From assembly GCA_965662345.1 (NCBI GenBank), contig CBFIHE010000011.1, forward strand, positions 1 to 64,000: a stretch of 64,000 bases of DNA. Reading direction: 5' to 3'. The stretch is from UBA6049 sp965662345. Its GTDB lineage: Bacteria; Bacteroidota; Bacteroidia; Flavobacteriales_G; Salibacteraceae. Under the pieces are notes generated by a model. That model ran no database searches, was not told where the DNA came from, and saw nothing but the letters and a program-made list of their open reading frames with translations. The position numbers and the translations under genes are program-made. Numbering within the stretch: the stretch's first letter is position 1; each line of letters begins with the position of its first letter. This document shows, piece by piece, positions 7,886-17,588 of this stretch.

Positions 7886-8980
7886 TTCGTCACACAACCT
7901 GCTACCAATTCCATTCTTCCCGTTTTTGAACAAGAAACCTTACCGGGTTCACGCAACGGAACATGTGTTTGGCAAGACACCATTTACAAGTTTCACCTAC
8001 CAACTGCACAACTTTTAGATTCTGTTGATATAGAGCATGGCTCCCATAAGGGTAGAATGCGAGTGAAACCTGAACTGAATAGTGTTTGGAAAATGAGAAA
8101 AGGTTTAGGCATGTATATGTATTCGCTAGGTAGTGGAAAACTCATGGATTCAATTACCGGAATAGAACCTCATCATTATAATCATTATGCAGATGCAGAT
8201 TACTTAAACGGTTTGTTATTAATCATGCAAATAAGTAGTCCGGAATCGTTTGTACGGTACTATGATATGAATACACTGGAATATTTGGGTAGAGAATGTG
8301 TAGATGAAGAAGATCAGGGCCATTTGGAAGCTAATTTCTATAGTGGTAGGTTATAGGCAAATCGGTACCATAGCTTAGTACATGTTTACCATAGAGATAA
8401 CTCCTTTTTTAAAGGGCACTATTTTAGGCCCATGAGTAACTACGCTGATACCATTTCTATTTCAGGACGTCTGATGGAATTCACTCAAGATTATGTATTC
8501 ACGATTAGGAATAACTCTTACCCATCTCACTTGAAAATATATACTCCCATAGGATCCCTAACACACCCAGAAGATGAGTACAATGACATTATCATACATG
8601 CCAGGGATATGGCAGCTACACCGAACTATTTATATCTAGCAGGCGAGAGAATTCCACTCGAACCCCTTACCTCTTTCAACCGTGCTTTTGTTCGCTTGAA
8701 TTTAAATGTACCCACAGGAATAGCTCAAAGAAATGGTTTCAGTGAAGATCTGTTTTCTGTATACCCTAACCCCGCAGCTGATTGGGTATACGTTCGCCCC
8801 TTAAACCAAACCAAGAGCTATTCTATTGAAGTGTACAGCACCACGGGCTCATTAGTAGTTAATACCCTAGCGGAATTAGGTGTTCAAGCCATAGAAATCA
8901 GTGATTTGCCTCTTGGGATGTATATCATGCACATTGAACAAGGTGATAAAAGCTACATCAAGAAACTAGCGGTTCAATAG
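7886..8980 (+). pseudogene. Decayed T9SS cargo gene with in-frame stop
   Basis: One reading frame stays open from 7886 to the TAA near 8980, interrupted only by a TAG at 8354-8356. Both sides look like one protein: 156 codons before the stop (with GMYMYSLGSGKLMDS and YYDMNTLEYLG, reminiscent of a repeat-type propeller), then 25 more codons in the same frame before the next ATG at 8432, and finally a type A T9SS sorting domain with VYPNPAADW and LPLGMYIMHI. No start codon exists at the 5' end: a stop lies at 7883 and no signal peptide is present, so the front of the gene has been lost or shifted to another frame. Function of the parent is unknown. The 8432-8980 part could still be translated but has no export signal. 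Confidence 0.75.
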
Positions 8981-8997
8981 GTTTTAACATAAAAAAA

Positions 8998-9016
8998 GCC
9001 CTCGCAATGCGAGGGC
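8998..9016. terminator. Bidirectional hairpin terminator
   Basis: GCCCTCGCA and TGCGAGGGC form a perfect stem, with seven A before it and TTTT after it. It serves the decayed gene on the plus strand and the large protease on the minus strand. Confidence 0.9.
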
Positions 9017-9041
9017 TTTTCTTTTGGCAATTGACTTGCGC

Positions 9042-12000
9042 TTAATATTTCACTATTCGAATCTCTTCAGCTCCAGCGTCTGTGCTTACGCGTAACACGT
9101 AAACTCCTTGCGCTAAGTTTTCAAGGTTTAAATTGACCGTGTTACTGAGCTCGGTATCTGAATAAACAGTCTGCAATAATTGCTTACCATTTAAATCCAT
9201 TACAACAACATCGGCTTTGCCTTCTATACCTGTAGCTCTAATACGAACCTCACCGTTGAACGGGTTGGGGAATACAGATAACCCATAAGTACTCTCTACC
9301 TCAGCAGTACCCGTAGGCCAGTTGACTACATCGCCCACATAAGAATCGTTACCACATGGGTTGGAAACGTTCACTGTAACCGTATAATTACTGGCAGCGG
9401 CATATTGGTGACTCACATTAAAGCCCGTGGCGGTAGTACCATCGCCAAAGTCCCAATTAACAGTCTGACCATACTGCCCTGAGAAGCTAAAATCCATTTC
9501 ACCTGTGGCATCATTGTAAACTGATGTAAAACCAGCTGTTGGCTCTTCTACCACTTCTATGGTGTTTGCATAATTATCTTGTCCGTTGGTTCCATTAACA
9601 CTAAGTGTAATATTCTGTGTACCCAACGAATTGAATGTAATCGTATGCGGACCCGCTGTTGTTGCCGATGCTGGACTACCATTTTCGAAGGTCCAGTTAT
9701 ATGTTAGCCCTGGCCCTTGAGATTGATCATAGAAGATGATGCTCTCACCTTGGCAAACCATTGTATCACCAGTAAATAACGCCACGGTAGTGCTATTATC
9801 TATCAAGTTAATGTTATCCAAGAACAGGTTGTTTCCGTAATCGCAAATTCCAACAAAACGCAACTGAACGCTTGACCCAGTAAATGGCGACAAATCAACC
9901 GTATCTCTGCGCCATTGCGATGCCGCTGACGGAGAGAAATTACCAGTAGTAGGATTAACTGTTGCCAATGCGGCACCCAATCTTTCATACGGAGTGAAGG
10001 TGAATGTCTCACCACAATCTGTTGATACTTCAATTCGCAATCCATCCAAGCTATTTGCCGTGTACTGTGCGTAAGACACGTCAAAGGCCAATTGTACATC
10101 ATTGGTATTGGTAAGATCAATTATTGGACTCACCAACCAATCTTCTTGCCCTGAAGCATTGTAATTGTAGAAGTTGATGTATGCGGTTACACTATTGTTA
10201 CCGTCTAACCCAACAATATTAGGGTTAGCAACCCATGTTTGGGCTCCATCTGGATTCTCAATGGTAAATCCTTGATTAGGGAACGGTGCTGATTCAAAAT
10301 CATTAGAGAATGGCACACTTTCACCATTTGAAACACTGATATATGCACTCTTGAGTAGCGTATCAGAACCAATTGGGTTTGTTGCAATCAATTGCACATC
10401 ATAGTCGCCTGAGATATTGAAAACTACCACTGGATTCGCACTGTTGGCATTTGTACCGTTTGCAAATGAATACGTAGCTGGTGTTATACTCCATGAATAT
10501 TGATTAGGAGCATTCGCACTCAAATCAAACAAGGAAACATTTTGACCCACACATGTAGAAAGCGGATCTGCCATGAAGTCTACGGTTGGAACTGTTGTGG
10601 CTTCTTCAATCACGAAGTTATCTAAGGCGATATCAGAGCTCCAATCTGAACCTGTGATTCCTCTGAATCTGATATTTACTGTAGTTCCCGCATAAGGCGA
10701 AAGGTTTACAGCACGCTCTTGCCACAATCCACCTTGTGAACCGATTAATGCAGGAGTTACATCAAAATACCAAACTCCGTCTGATAATACATCTACATGA
10801 AGCTCACCCACACTAAAGCCATTCATGTGATAGCTAAACATCATTTGCGGAGCTTGAGCATTTGTTAAATCAAAACAAGGTGACATTAGAACCGCTTCTT
10901 GGAAAGTACATCCTCCAGATGCTTCTAAATACAAGTATTTACCCGAGATTGTACCCGGATTGGCATCAATGGTAGGACCTGTGCCCGTTGAGGCCGTTCC
11001 ACCCTGGTCTGTTCTCCAATCGATATCATCAAAAACGTTGTTGAAAGCGTTGAGCCATCCGTTCGTTAATGAACAATTTGTTCCACCGCAATCATTTGCT
11101 GTACCGCAATTGCTGAAAGATTCAAAATCTTCAGTATAAGGTAAGGTTTGTGTTCCTATTCCGTTAAGAATTGCTGGAGAAGTAGTGAGGGTATCGTTGA
11201 AGGCGTTTCCATCTCCAGATAAACTCACCCACGCTACAAAGTTATTTGCACCCGTAGTTAAAGTAACTCCTGGCTGAATAGATACATGAGCAGTATCTCC
11301 AGGGTTTAGTGTACCTGTATAGGTTTCTGTAACTGTAGTTCCTGAATTGAATGAATAGTTTACATCAAACCCAGACGCTGGGTTCTGTCCTTTGTTCTCT
11401 ACTATGAGCTTTACCTGCACTGCACCTGAAGATTGGCAAGTTGGATACAAGCCTGAAGGGCTCATCACTTGTTCAAGAGCCACATCATTAGATACTACAC
11501 AATTAACTGTGCCAATTGGTTTGTTGATGGCAATTGCTCTACGACCTTTTGCTTCTTGAGTCTCTGCGCGAACGCTAATCCACAACTCTTGGTTTGGCGA
11601 GTACCCAGTAAGAAAAGCCTGTGTACCAGTTACCGTCATCACAGAATCCATAAACTCTGTACCTAAAACATACACATCGTATGAAGTTGCTCCACCTACG
11701 GCAGACCAAGAAATAGCGATGGTATCTGGACATGCATAATCAACGTTGAGATTTTGAGGCACTCCGATGATGCTAAACGTTTCATCTGATTCATCACTTA
11801 ACCCGTTTCTTGTTACACGAACTTTAGCTTGACCTGTAACCGTATTAGGAACGCTCCAAGTATAGAATCTGGAGTTTGCGGAAACATTGGTTGCAATTTG
11901 ATTCCAGTTGTTTCCGTTATCTGTAGTGTACTCCAAGGTAAAAGAACCATTGGTTCCGTAGGCATCCCAGTGAATACGCTCCTGTGTTCCTGCCTCTAAG

Positions 12001-13943
12001 TTATCTCCACCCATTGGGAAAGTTACCATCGGCTCTGCAGAAAGATATTCAAACACTACGTAATAATCTTGTGGACCAAAAGGCACCGTTGTTCCGTCTA
12101 CTGTGAGTGTATACGTTCCTGCTGCAGGGTTTACCAAAGGAATTTGCTCAACGTTATTCAAATGATCTGGCCCTGTGGTTGCCGGGTCGTCTAACGTTGA
12201 TGCATTAGGTGCAGGGTTTAGTATGTAAGGCTCGTAAGTTGTTCCACCTTGTGTAACTACCGCATCTAAATCGTTTACCAACGCTGTAGCTGCACTTGTA
12301 CTCGCCTCTTTATCATGCCAGTACACCATTACTTTAGCCAATTCTGTTCCTGCTGGCACCGTGAATGTATGCGTGTTAGTAGCGTTTTGCGCTACACTAC
12401 TTTTTAAGTAGCGGCCTTCTTCCAATACCATTAGTGCACGTAGGGTATTTACCTTACCAAAGCCGAATTCAAAATCTGGGCCAATATTTCCCAATTCATT
12501 TGCCGTATTGAGCATAATGGCTTTCAGCAACGCACTTTCTGCTGTAGTACCCCCATTGAGTTCACGGTGTGCTTGGTGCAACTGTGTCATACACCCTGTA
12601 ATTCCAGGCGCTGCAGCAGAGGTACCTCCACCTGGAGCATAAGTATTTCCAGGATCGGTGGACATTTGGTTATGTCCGTGTGCTGAAATATCTGGTTTTA
12701 TTCTACCATCATTAGCGGGTCCACGTGAACTACTAAAACGGAGATTATCTTGGTTGTCTAGGTTTGCCGTGGCAACTACGTTTTTACCCATCTTATGACC
12801 ACCCGTGATATTTCCCCAAAGAGATCCTGCACCATAGCCGCAATCGTTGTTATTGCTGTTACCAGCAGAAAACACCTGAATAAGTGTTGGATTATTGTAA
12901 ATCTCTTGATCAACAGTTCTGGTTAAAGAGGTATAACCAGCATTACAACCATTGGAATAAGATGATTGGAAAATTAAAACGTCATCACTTAGGTGAAGTG
13001 GTAACGTACCAGGTAAAGAACCACTGTATTGACGAATCCAAATAAACGATGCGGGTGCCATACCTCGCATAGTTGGGTCTAGGTTACCAGCAGCTCCAAC
13101 AATACCTGCAACCATATCTCCATGTGTTCCTAAATCGTTTGTAGCTTGTGTTTGGTCTACTCTACCTTGAAAATCAATATGCGGACCAACAGGACCGTCA
13201 TCGTTCACAGCCACGGATACTCCGTCACCATCGTATTGTCTACCACCGTATCCGTCTGAATCTATACTGTTGGATCTGTGCAAGTTTCTACCATCATCAC
13301 TTTCTTTTTCTCCCGGCTCAGGAGCTACATCTACGTAGCGTACCCAAGGCTCACTCGCTAACTGCTCTAGTTTTGCCAATGCAATTTCACCTTGTACCAC
13401 ATTAACATGTGGCTTGCTTAGCTCAGTTTCAAAACCATATGCTAGAAGTCCTTCAGCAACAGAAGAAGGTAGCACATCTTGCTGACCTGTAACCTGCACA
13501 GAAACCTTACTGCCTTTAACTGCATATTCTGGAAGCGGACGCTCTTCCAAACGCATAGATAGCTTATGTTTCGTTTGAAGTGGTGCAACAGCTAAAGCAT
13601 TGTAATTCTTCAAGGTTAAAGGAACCAAACTAGTTGGGAAAGAAACCACGAATGCATTTGTGGGTAGGTACTCTAAAAACTGAACCCCCTGTGACGCTAA
13701 CGCTGATTTAGCCGCATCATCTGGAATTTCAGCAAATTGTACAATGCGGTAAATACGATTGTTATGCTGCTCACCAGGAGAGATATTCCATTCTGTTGGA
13801 CCTTGCAAGTTGGGGGACAAGAATTCCGTTCCTGTAGTAAGGTTAAGAGGGATACCCGTTCCATTAGCTTCTTGGGCCATTGCCGATACAGATAACGCTC
13901 CAAAAGCAAGAACCAGCATCGGTTTCCGATGTAGTTTGAACAT
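9042..13943 (-). CDS. Large secreted S8 (subtilisin-like) serine protease with T9SS sorting domain
   Basis: The 1633-residue protein starts with a Sec signal peptide ending near AMAQ. A pro-region precedes a subtilase domain whose catalytic triad is visible: Asp248 in VNDDG, His274 in GTHGDMVAG and Ser442 in GTSAAAP. After a proprotein-convertase-like beta domain come a sandwich repeat, a fibronectin type III-like domain, a CARDB-like domain, two choice-of-anchor J (MAM-like) modules with the motif SDIALDNF or its counterpart FLDNINL, and three PKD-type domains (the last with WDFGDGTTATG). It ends in a type A sorting domain beginning VFPNPFNGE. It is expected to degrade extracellular protein at the cell surface. 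It is monocistronic and convergent with the pseudogene. Extra modules probably bind substrate or surface polymers; that part is inference. Confidence 0.93.
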   Translation of the reverse strand: MFKLHRKPMLVLAFGALSVSAMAQEANGTGIPLNLTTGTEFLSPNLQGPTEWNISPGEQHNNRIYRIVQFAEIPDDAAKSALASQGVQFLEYLPTNAFVVSFPTSLVPLTLKNYNALAVAPLQTKHKLSMRLEERPLPEYAVKGSKVSVQVTGQQDVLPSSVAEGLLAYGFETELSKPHVNVVQGEIALAKLEQLASEPWVRYVDVAPEPGEKESDDGRNLHRSNSIDSDGYGGRQYDGDGVSVAVNDDGPVGPHIDFQGRVDQTQATNDLGTHGDMVAGIVGAAGNLDPTMRGMAPASFIWIRQYSGSLPGTLPLHLSDDVLIFQSSYSNGCNAGYTSLTRTVDQEIYNNPTLIQVFSAGNSNNNDCGYGAGSLWGNITGGHKMGKNVVATANLDNQDNLRFSSSRGPANDGRIKPDISAHGHNQMSTDPGNTYAPGGGTSAAAPGITGCMTQLHQAHRELNGGTTAESALLKAIMLNTANELGNIGPDFEFGFGKVNTLRALMVLEEGRYLKSSVAQNATNTHTFTVPAGTELAKVMVYWHDKEASTSAATALVNDLDAVVTQGGTTYEPYILNPAPNASTLDDPATTGPDHLNNVEQIPLVNPAAGTYTLTVDGTTVPFGPQDYYVVFEYLSAEPMVTFPMGGDNLEAGTQERIHWDAYGTNGSFTLEYTTDNGNNWNQIATNVSANSRFYTWSVPNTVTGQAKVRVTRNGLSDESDETFSIIGVPQNLNVDYACPDTIAISWSAVGGATSYDVYVLGTEFMDSVMTVTGTQAFLTGYSPNQELWISVRAETQEAKGRRAIAINKPIGTVNCVVSNDVALEQVMSPSGLYPTCQSSGAVQVKLIVENKGQNPASGFDVNYSFNSGTTVTETYTGTLNPGDTAHVSIQPGVTLTTGANNFVAWVSLSGDGNAFNDTLTTSPAILNGIGTQTLPYTEDFESFSNCGTANDCGGTNCSLTNGWLNAFNNVFDDIDWRTDQGGTASTGTGPTIDANPGTISGKYLYLEASGGCTFQEAVLMSPCFDLTNAQAPQMMFSYHMNGFSVGELHVDVLSDGVWYFDVTPALIGSQGGLWQERAVNLSPYAGTTVNIRFRGITGSDWSSDIALDNFVIEEATTVPTVDFMADPLSTCVGQNVSLFDLSANAPNQYSWSITPATYSFANGTNANSANPVVVFNISGDYDVQLIATNPIGSDTLLKSAYISVSNGESVPFSNDFESAPFPNQGFTIENPDGAQTWVANPNIVGLDGNNSVTAYINFYNYNASGQEDWLVSPIIDLTNTNDVQLAFDVSYAQYTANSLDGLRIEVSTDCGETFTFTPYERLGAALATVNPTTGNFSPSAASQWRRDTVDLSPFTGSSVQLRFVGICDYGNNLFLDNINLIDNSTTVALFTGDTMVCQGESIIFYDQSQGPGLTYNWTFENGSPASATTAGPHTITFNSLGTQNITLSVNGTNGQDNYANTIEVVEEPTAGFTSVYNDATGEMDFSFSGQYGQTVNWDFGDGTTATGFNVSHQYAAASNYTVTVNVSNPCGNDSYVGDVVNWPTGTAEVESTYGLSVFPNPFNGEVRIRATGIEGKADVVVMDLNGKQLLQTVYSDTELSNTVNLNLENLAQGVYVLRVSTDAGAEEIRIVKY

Positions 13944-14051
13944 GTTTTAGTTTTGGTTTAATTAAACAATACGTATAGTAATTAGCGGTTTCGTTTGGAG
14001 AGAACGCTAATATCGTACTTATCAGCGAGATATAAAAATCTTAATGCCTAG

Positions 14052-14300
14052 TTAACCTTGCTTTGCTAAAGCAACAGCATGCTTGTAATTAGCCATCATT
14101 TCTTGATGAATTTTCACAGCATTTTGAGTGAATTGTTCGTCTACCAGTTTCTTAACTTCATCTGGACCAGCAAATGCATCCTTTGGGAATTTATAAACCT
14201 GCTCCATGGGTCCGCCCACCAAATTGATCAAGTATTTATCATTATACTGATGAATGGTAACTGTAAAATATGGATTCTCTATTTGAGCAACTACACGCAT
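14052..14300 (-). CDS. Small conserved hypothetical protein downstream of yaaA
   Basis: This 82-residue soluble protein reads MRVVAQIENP at its start and has a predicted beta-beta-alpha-alpha pattern: two amphipathic strands (FTVTIHQYND, KYLINLVGG), then helices rich in Lys, Glu and Ala. No cysteine, metal motif or signal peptide is present. It begins 10 bases after the yaaA stop and lies on the same strand, so the two are probably co-transcribed. I do not recognise the family. Codon usage and the good start context suggest a real gene rather than a chance frame. Confidence 0.65.
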   Translation of the reverse strand: MRVVAQIENPYFTVTIHQYNDKYLINLVGGPMEQVYKFPKDAFAGPDEVKKLVDEQFTQNAVKIHQEMMANYKHAVALAKQG

Positions 14301-14310
14301 GATTGGTTGA

Positions 14311-15087
14311 TTAAGCTTTAGTATCTCGGGTAAATACCCATTTATTTTCTAGCGAAAGTTCTGGGTTAAATCCATATCCTTCTGAGTTGAATGCTTTTAA
14401 ATCTTCTGGATTCTTTAATTGGTTCTCAGCCATAAATCTGGCCATCATTCCTCTGGCTTTCTTTGCAAAGAAACTGAGCACCTTGTATTGTCCGTTCTTA
14501 AAATCTTTGAATTCTATATCAATTATGCGCTGAGGCATTCGCTTTGTGTTCACGGCTTTAAAGTACTCGTTAGAAGCTAGGTTAATCACAACACCATCGG
14601 CTTGGCCAATATCCTCCATGAGTGTGGATGTAATTGTATCTCCCCAGAATTCATATAGATTTTTCTTCCTCTTAATGTTCACTTTGGTTCCCATCTCTAA
14701 CCTGTATGGCTGCATGGCATCTAAAGGTCTGAGTAGACCATAAAGACCACTTAAAATCCGTAGGTGTTGTTGAAGGTAATCTATTTGAGGCTGGTTGAGA
14801 GATGTGGCATCTAGTCCTGTATACACATCTCCATTAAATGCGAAAACTGCCTGCTTTACATTCTCCTCTGTTGGTTGAGCGGTCCATTGCGCAAATCTTT
14901 CATGATTGAGTTGGGCCAGGGGCGTGGAAATCTTCATGAGTTCACCCAGCTTGGCACGAGAAAAGGAGCGCATTTTTTTTACGATTTTCTCGCTTTGTTC
15001 AACAAATCGCGTATCTGAAACAGATTGAATTGGTGACGGAGACTCAAAATCAAGGGATTTGGCTGGAGAGATTACTGCTATCATCAT
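14311..15087 (-). CDS. yaaA: Peroxide stress protein YaaA (DUF328/UPF0246)
   Basis: The 258-residue product matches the UPF0246 family along its full length: VISPAKSLDF at the start, LSGLYGLLRPLDAMQPYRLEMG in the centre (given as separate blocks LSGLYGLLRP and PYRLEMG), NLASNEYFKAV and FFAKKARGMMARF. YaaA in E. coli lowers intracellular free iron during peroxide stress and binds DNA; it is cytosolic. Two adjacent Met codons (15087 and 15084) can serve as start. A small conserved gene follows in the same transcript. Confidence 0.93.
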   Translation of the reverse strand: MMIAVISPAKSLDFESPSPIQSVSDTRFVEQSEKIVKKMRSFSRAKLGELMKISTPLAQLNHERFAQWTAQPTEENVKQAVFAFNGDVYTGLDATSLNQPQIDYLQQHLRILSGLYGLLRPLDAMQPYRLEMGTKVNIKRKKNLYEFWGDTITSTLMEDIGQADGVVINLASNEYFKAVNTKRMPQRIIDIEFKDFKNGQYKVLSFFAKKARGMMARFMAENQLKNPEDLKAFNSEGYGFNPELSLENKWVFTRDTKA

Positions 15088-15138
15088 TATTTCTTTTTCA
15101 CATTTATGTAACCAGAAATTACACGAAAAAGTTTCCTG

Positions 15139-16785
15139 TTATGGTTTTTGGTTATTCTCTTTCCTTCGAGATATTGCTTCAATTACATGTTCGTCAAACT
15201 CTATCAATAATAGGTTCTCATGCTTAGAAATAGGAAAACGAAGCAGCTCTTCCCACTCTAACCCATATTGTTCCATGATTGGCACATGAACGGGATTAAC
15301 AATGTACAGTGTATTGGGTACGGGTTTTCCTACATGTTTTTTGAGGGTTTCGTTACGAAGCCTACCAATGTATAAGGCTGTTTCTGGGAAAAAACCAGAT
15401 TCTTGCCAAAGCTTGAGGTCTTTACCCATTGATAAACGAGCAGCTTCCTCTGCACCATCGCGGTAAGCGGCTTCTTTTATTTGTACATCTAATGCGGGGC
15501 GTATAAAGACGTTATACGATATTCTACCGAGAAGCACTCCGCAAACCATAAGAATGAGGGCAGACTGCTTGTACTTGAACCAAAGTACAAACAAGGTAAA
15601 GAACCCAACGGACAAGCCTATTACCCAATAGAGTTTATGGTTTGTATAATCATAACTGGTGCCAAGGGCGAAATACCAAACCCCAATGGCAGACAGTGCT
15701 AAAATTGAAGCGTAAATTCTACCTATCCATAAGTTACGCCTAGGCAGAACAAACTCCTCTTTGGCGTAAAACCACACCAACACTGTAAAGATTAATGGGA
15801 AAAACATGATTAAATAGCGTGTTGTACTTCCTGGAGAAATCCAGTACACCCAGCTATTTGCAAAAAACACTACAAAGCAGAACCAAAGAAGGGAATGCTC
15901 TTTTACTATTCTAAACCAGCCTTTGCGTACTAAAGCTATTAGCAAGATAGACCAAGGCGCAAGCTCGTACAAAAACCGAAGTGGGAACATTGCTACATGC
16001 TCTGCAAAATTGCCAAAACCATGTACCGCAACGGACCGCTCATTACTGTCTGTCCACAAAGCCGTAATGATTTTAAAAATTCCTTCTGGATGCATGGAAT
16101 AATACAGCCCGTAATAAACTCCCACAATCACTACAAACGTGATAAGCCCTACCAAGTGCTCTAAAGAAAAGAGTTTCTTAAATCTATTGTTTGCTACAAA
16201 CCAAGCAATTAAGGTGAACCCTTGAAAAGGAATGGTTGGGAGTCCCTTCGTTAAGTAGGCAAAACCCGCAATACCGTAAGACACTGTAAATAAGAGCCAA
16301 AAATTGCCCCTTTTAAAGAAGTAGTACACAGAGATGAACATGGCATAAATCATCCACGAAAAGGGAATATCTATGCGACCTACTCTAGAGGATTCAAAAA
16401 GCACATGCCCTGCGGTTAAGGTTAAAAGTCCCATAGCGATGGCATGCTTTGAACCAAAGGTCTTTTTGTGAAAGAAGTAAATAGTTAGCGAGAACAATAA
16501 CAGGCAAAGTGTTACTGGAAAGCGAATGGCAAAGTTTGAAAAACTACCTGTAATGGCCGCTGTAGCAGCAATCATCCAGTTGAAAATAGGAGGCTTAATA
16601 TAGTAATACTCCCCTTGAAGTGTAGGAACCACATAGTTACCAGAGCGTTCCATTTCAAAGGCCACTAGACCACGTAAGCCGTCATCGTGATTGAGTGGCA
16701 CTAAGTCTAGGTTAAGCCACAAGGCCGGAAATACCAACAGCACGGCTAGTACATAAATCCAAGTATCGTTTTTAGGAAAGCTCAA
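15139..16785 (-). CDS. ArnT-like glycosyltransferase family 39 membrane protein
   Basis: The 548-residue protein has the PMT/ArnT architecture: an N-terminal membrane helix, then a first periplasmic loop with NHDDGLRG, where the catalytic acidic residue lies, and IKPPIFNW, a block typical of bacterial GT39 enzymes using polyprenyl-phosphate sugars. About ten further hydrophobic segments follow, then a soluble C-terminal domain of roughly 120 residues. Such enzymes transfer a sugar from undecaprenyl-phosphate to lipid A or protein on the periplasmic side. Donor and acceptor cannot be named. It is transcribed toward yaaA with a 50-base gap and could share that transcript. Confidence 0.85.
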   Translation of the reverse strand: MSFPKNDTWIYVLAVLLVFPALWLNLDLVPLNHDDGLRGLVAFEMERSGNYVVPTLQGEYYYIKPPIFNWMIAATAAITGSFSNFAIRFPVTLCLLLFSLTIYFFHKKTFGSKHAIAMGLLTLTAGHVLFESSRVGRIDIPFSWMIYAMFISVYYFFKRGNFWLLFTVSYGIAGFAYLTKGLPTIPFQGFTLIAWFVANNRFKKLFSLEHLVGLITFVVIVGVYYGLYYSMHPEGIFKIITALWTDSNERSVAVHGFGNFAEHVAMFPLRFLYELAPWSILLIALVRKGWFRIVKEHSLLWFCFVVFFANSWVYWISPGSTTRYLIMFFPLIFTVLVWFYAKEEFVLPRRNLWIGRIYASILALSAIGVWYFALGTSYDYTNHKLYWVIGLSVGFFTLFVLWFKYKQSALILMVCGVLLGRISYNVFIRPALDVQIKEAAYRDGAEEAARLSMGKDLKLWQESGFFPETALYIGRLRNETLKKHVGKPVPNTLYIVNPVHVPIMEQYGLEWEELLRFPISKHENLLLIEFDEHVIEAISRRKENNQKP

Positions 16786-16964
16786 ACTGTTTGGTCTAAT
16801 TTTAAGATGAGTGCAAGATTACATTTTCGCCATAAATCAAGTTGATAATCACAAGAGGAAAGGAATTAGAATCTGATTTTAGAATGAACCCTATGTTACC
16901 AAATTATTAGGTGCGCAACCTAAATATACTATAGGGTATCTATTCAAGAAACAATCTACAACTC

Positions 16965-17579
16965 ATGAAAAAGATCGTGCAAGCTTTGGCCATTCTGGTG
17001 TGTTCTACTACGGTAACGTTGGCTCAAACAGAGAATGAGAAACACGTTTACAGGAATCACTTAACCATTGAGCCTCTCACTTTTTTAGCTGGAGGGATTC
17101 AAATAGGTTATGAGCGAAACCTTGGTTCAAGAAGTGCGTTAAAAATTTTAGCAGGGTACTATCACAATCAAGAACCTTCTCTTTTGTATCCCATGGCCAC
17201 GAGACTAGAAGGCGGAAACATACAACTTACCGCCAAACGCTTTTTCCAAGCAGAAGAATCTTCTCCTACCCGGTTTTACATGGGTGCCTTGGGACTATTC
17301 AAACTAGGCGAATTAGATACTATGCTTGACACAGATTACCCACAAATGACCATTATAGAAGAAAAAACATATGATGCATCTGCTATTGGTGTGGGAACTG
17401 TGTTTGGATTATCTATTTATACACAAGCAGGCTTTCATATGGACATCTCTTTGGGTGGCATGATGAACTTCTCCCTTAGCCCCAGAGAAGATGCTGAATT
17501 TCTACATGCACCTCTGGTTAACCCCTACCTCACTGGAGTTGCTCCAAGAATGAATTTTGGAATTGGCTATTCTTTTTAA
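16965..17579 (+). CDS. Outer-membrane-like hypothetical protein, tandem paralogue 1
   Basis: The 204-residue product has a signal peptide (cleavage expected near TLAQT) followed by alternating beta-strand sequence with short turns and a C-terminal aromatic end (GIGYSF), which fits a small outer-membrane beta-barrel. The block IEPLTFLAGGIQIGYERN recurs in the next gene as IEPKAVLAKGLEIGYERV, showing that the two arose by duplication. No enzymatic motif is present. This type of DUF3575-like or porin-family protein is common in Bacteroidota, but I cannot assign a named family. It leads a probable operon running to the pterin dehydratase. Confidence 0.7.
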   Translation: MKKIVQALAILVCSTTVTLAQTENEKHVYRNHLTIEPLTFLAGGIQIGYERNLGSRSALKILAGYYHNQEPSLLYPMATRLEGGNIQLTAKRFFQAEESSPTRFYMGALGLFKLGELDTMLDTDYPQMTIIEEKTYDASAIGVGTVFGLSIYTQAGFHMDISLGGMMNFSLSPREDAEFLHAPLVNPYLTGVAPRMNFGIGYSF

Positions 17580-17588
17580 TTTTATGCC

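Noticed and set aside
7787..7933. 49-residue N-terminal extension of the BaiN-like protein
   Set aside because: The family starts directly with the FAD-binding strand, and a promoter-like box sits before ATG 7786.
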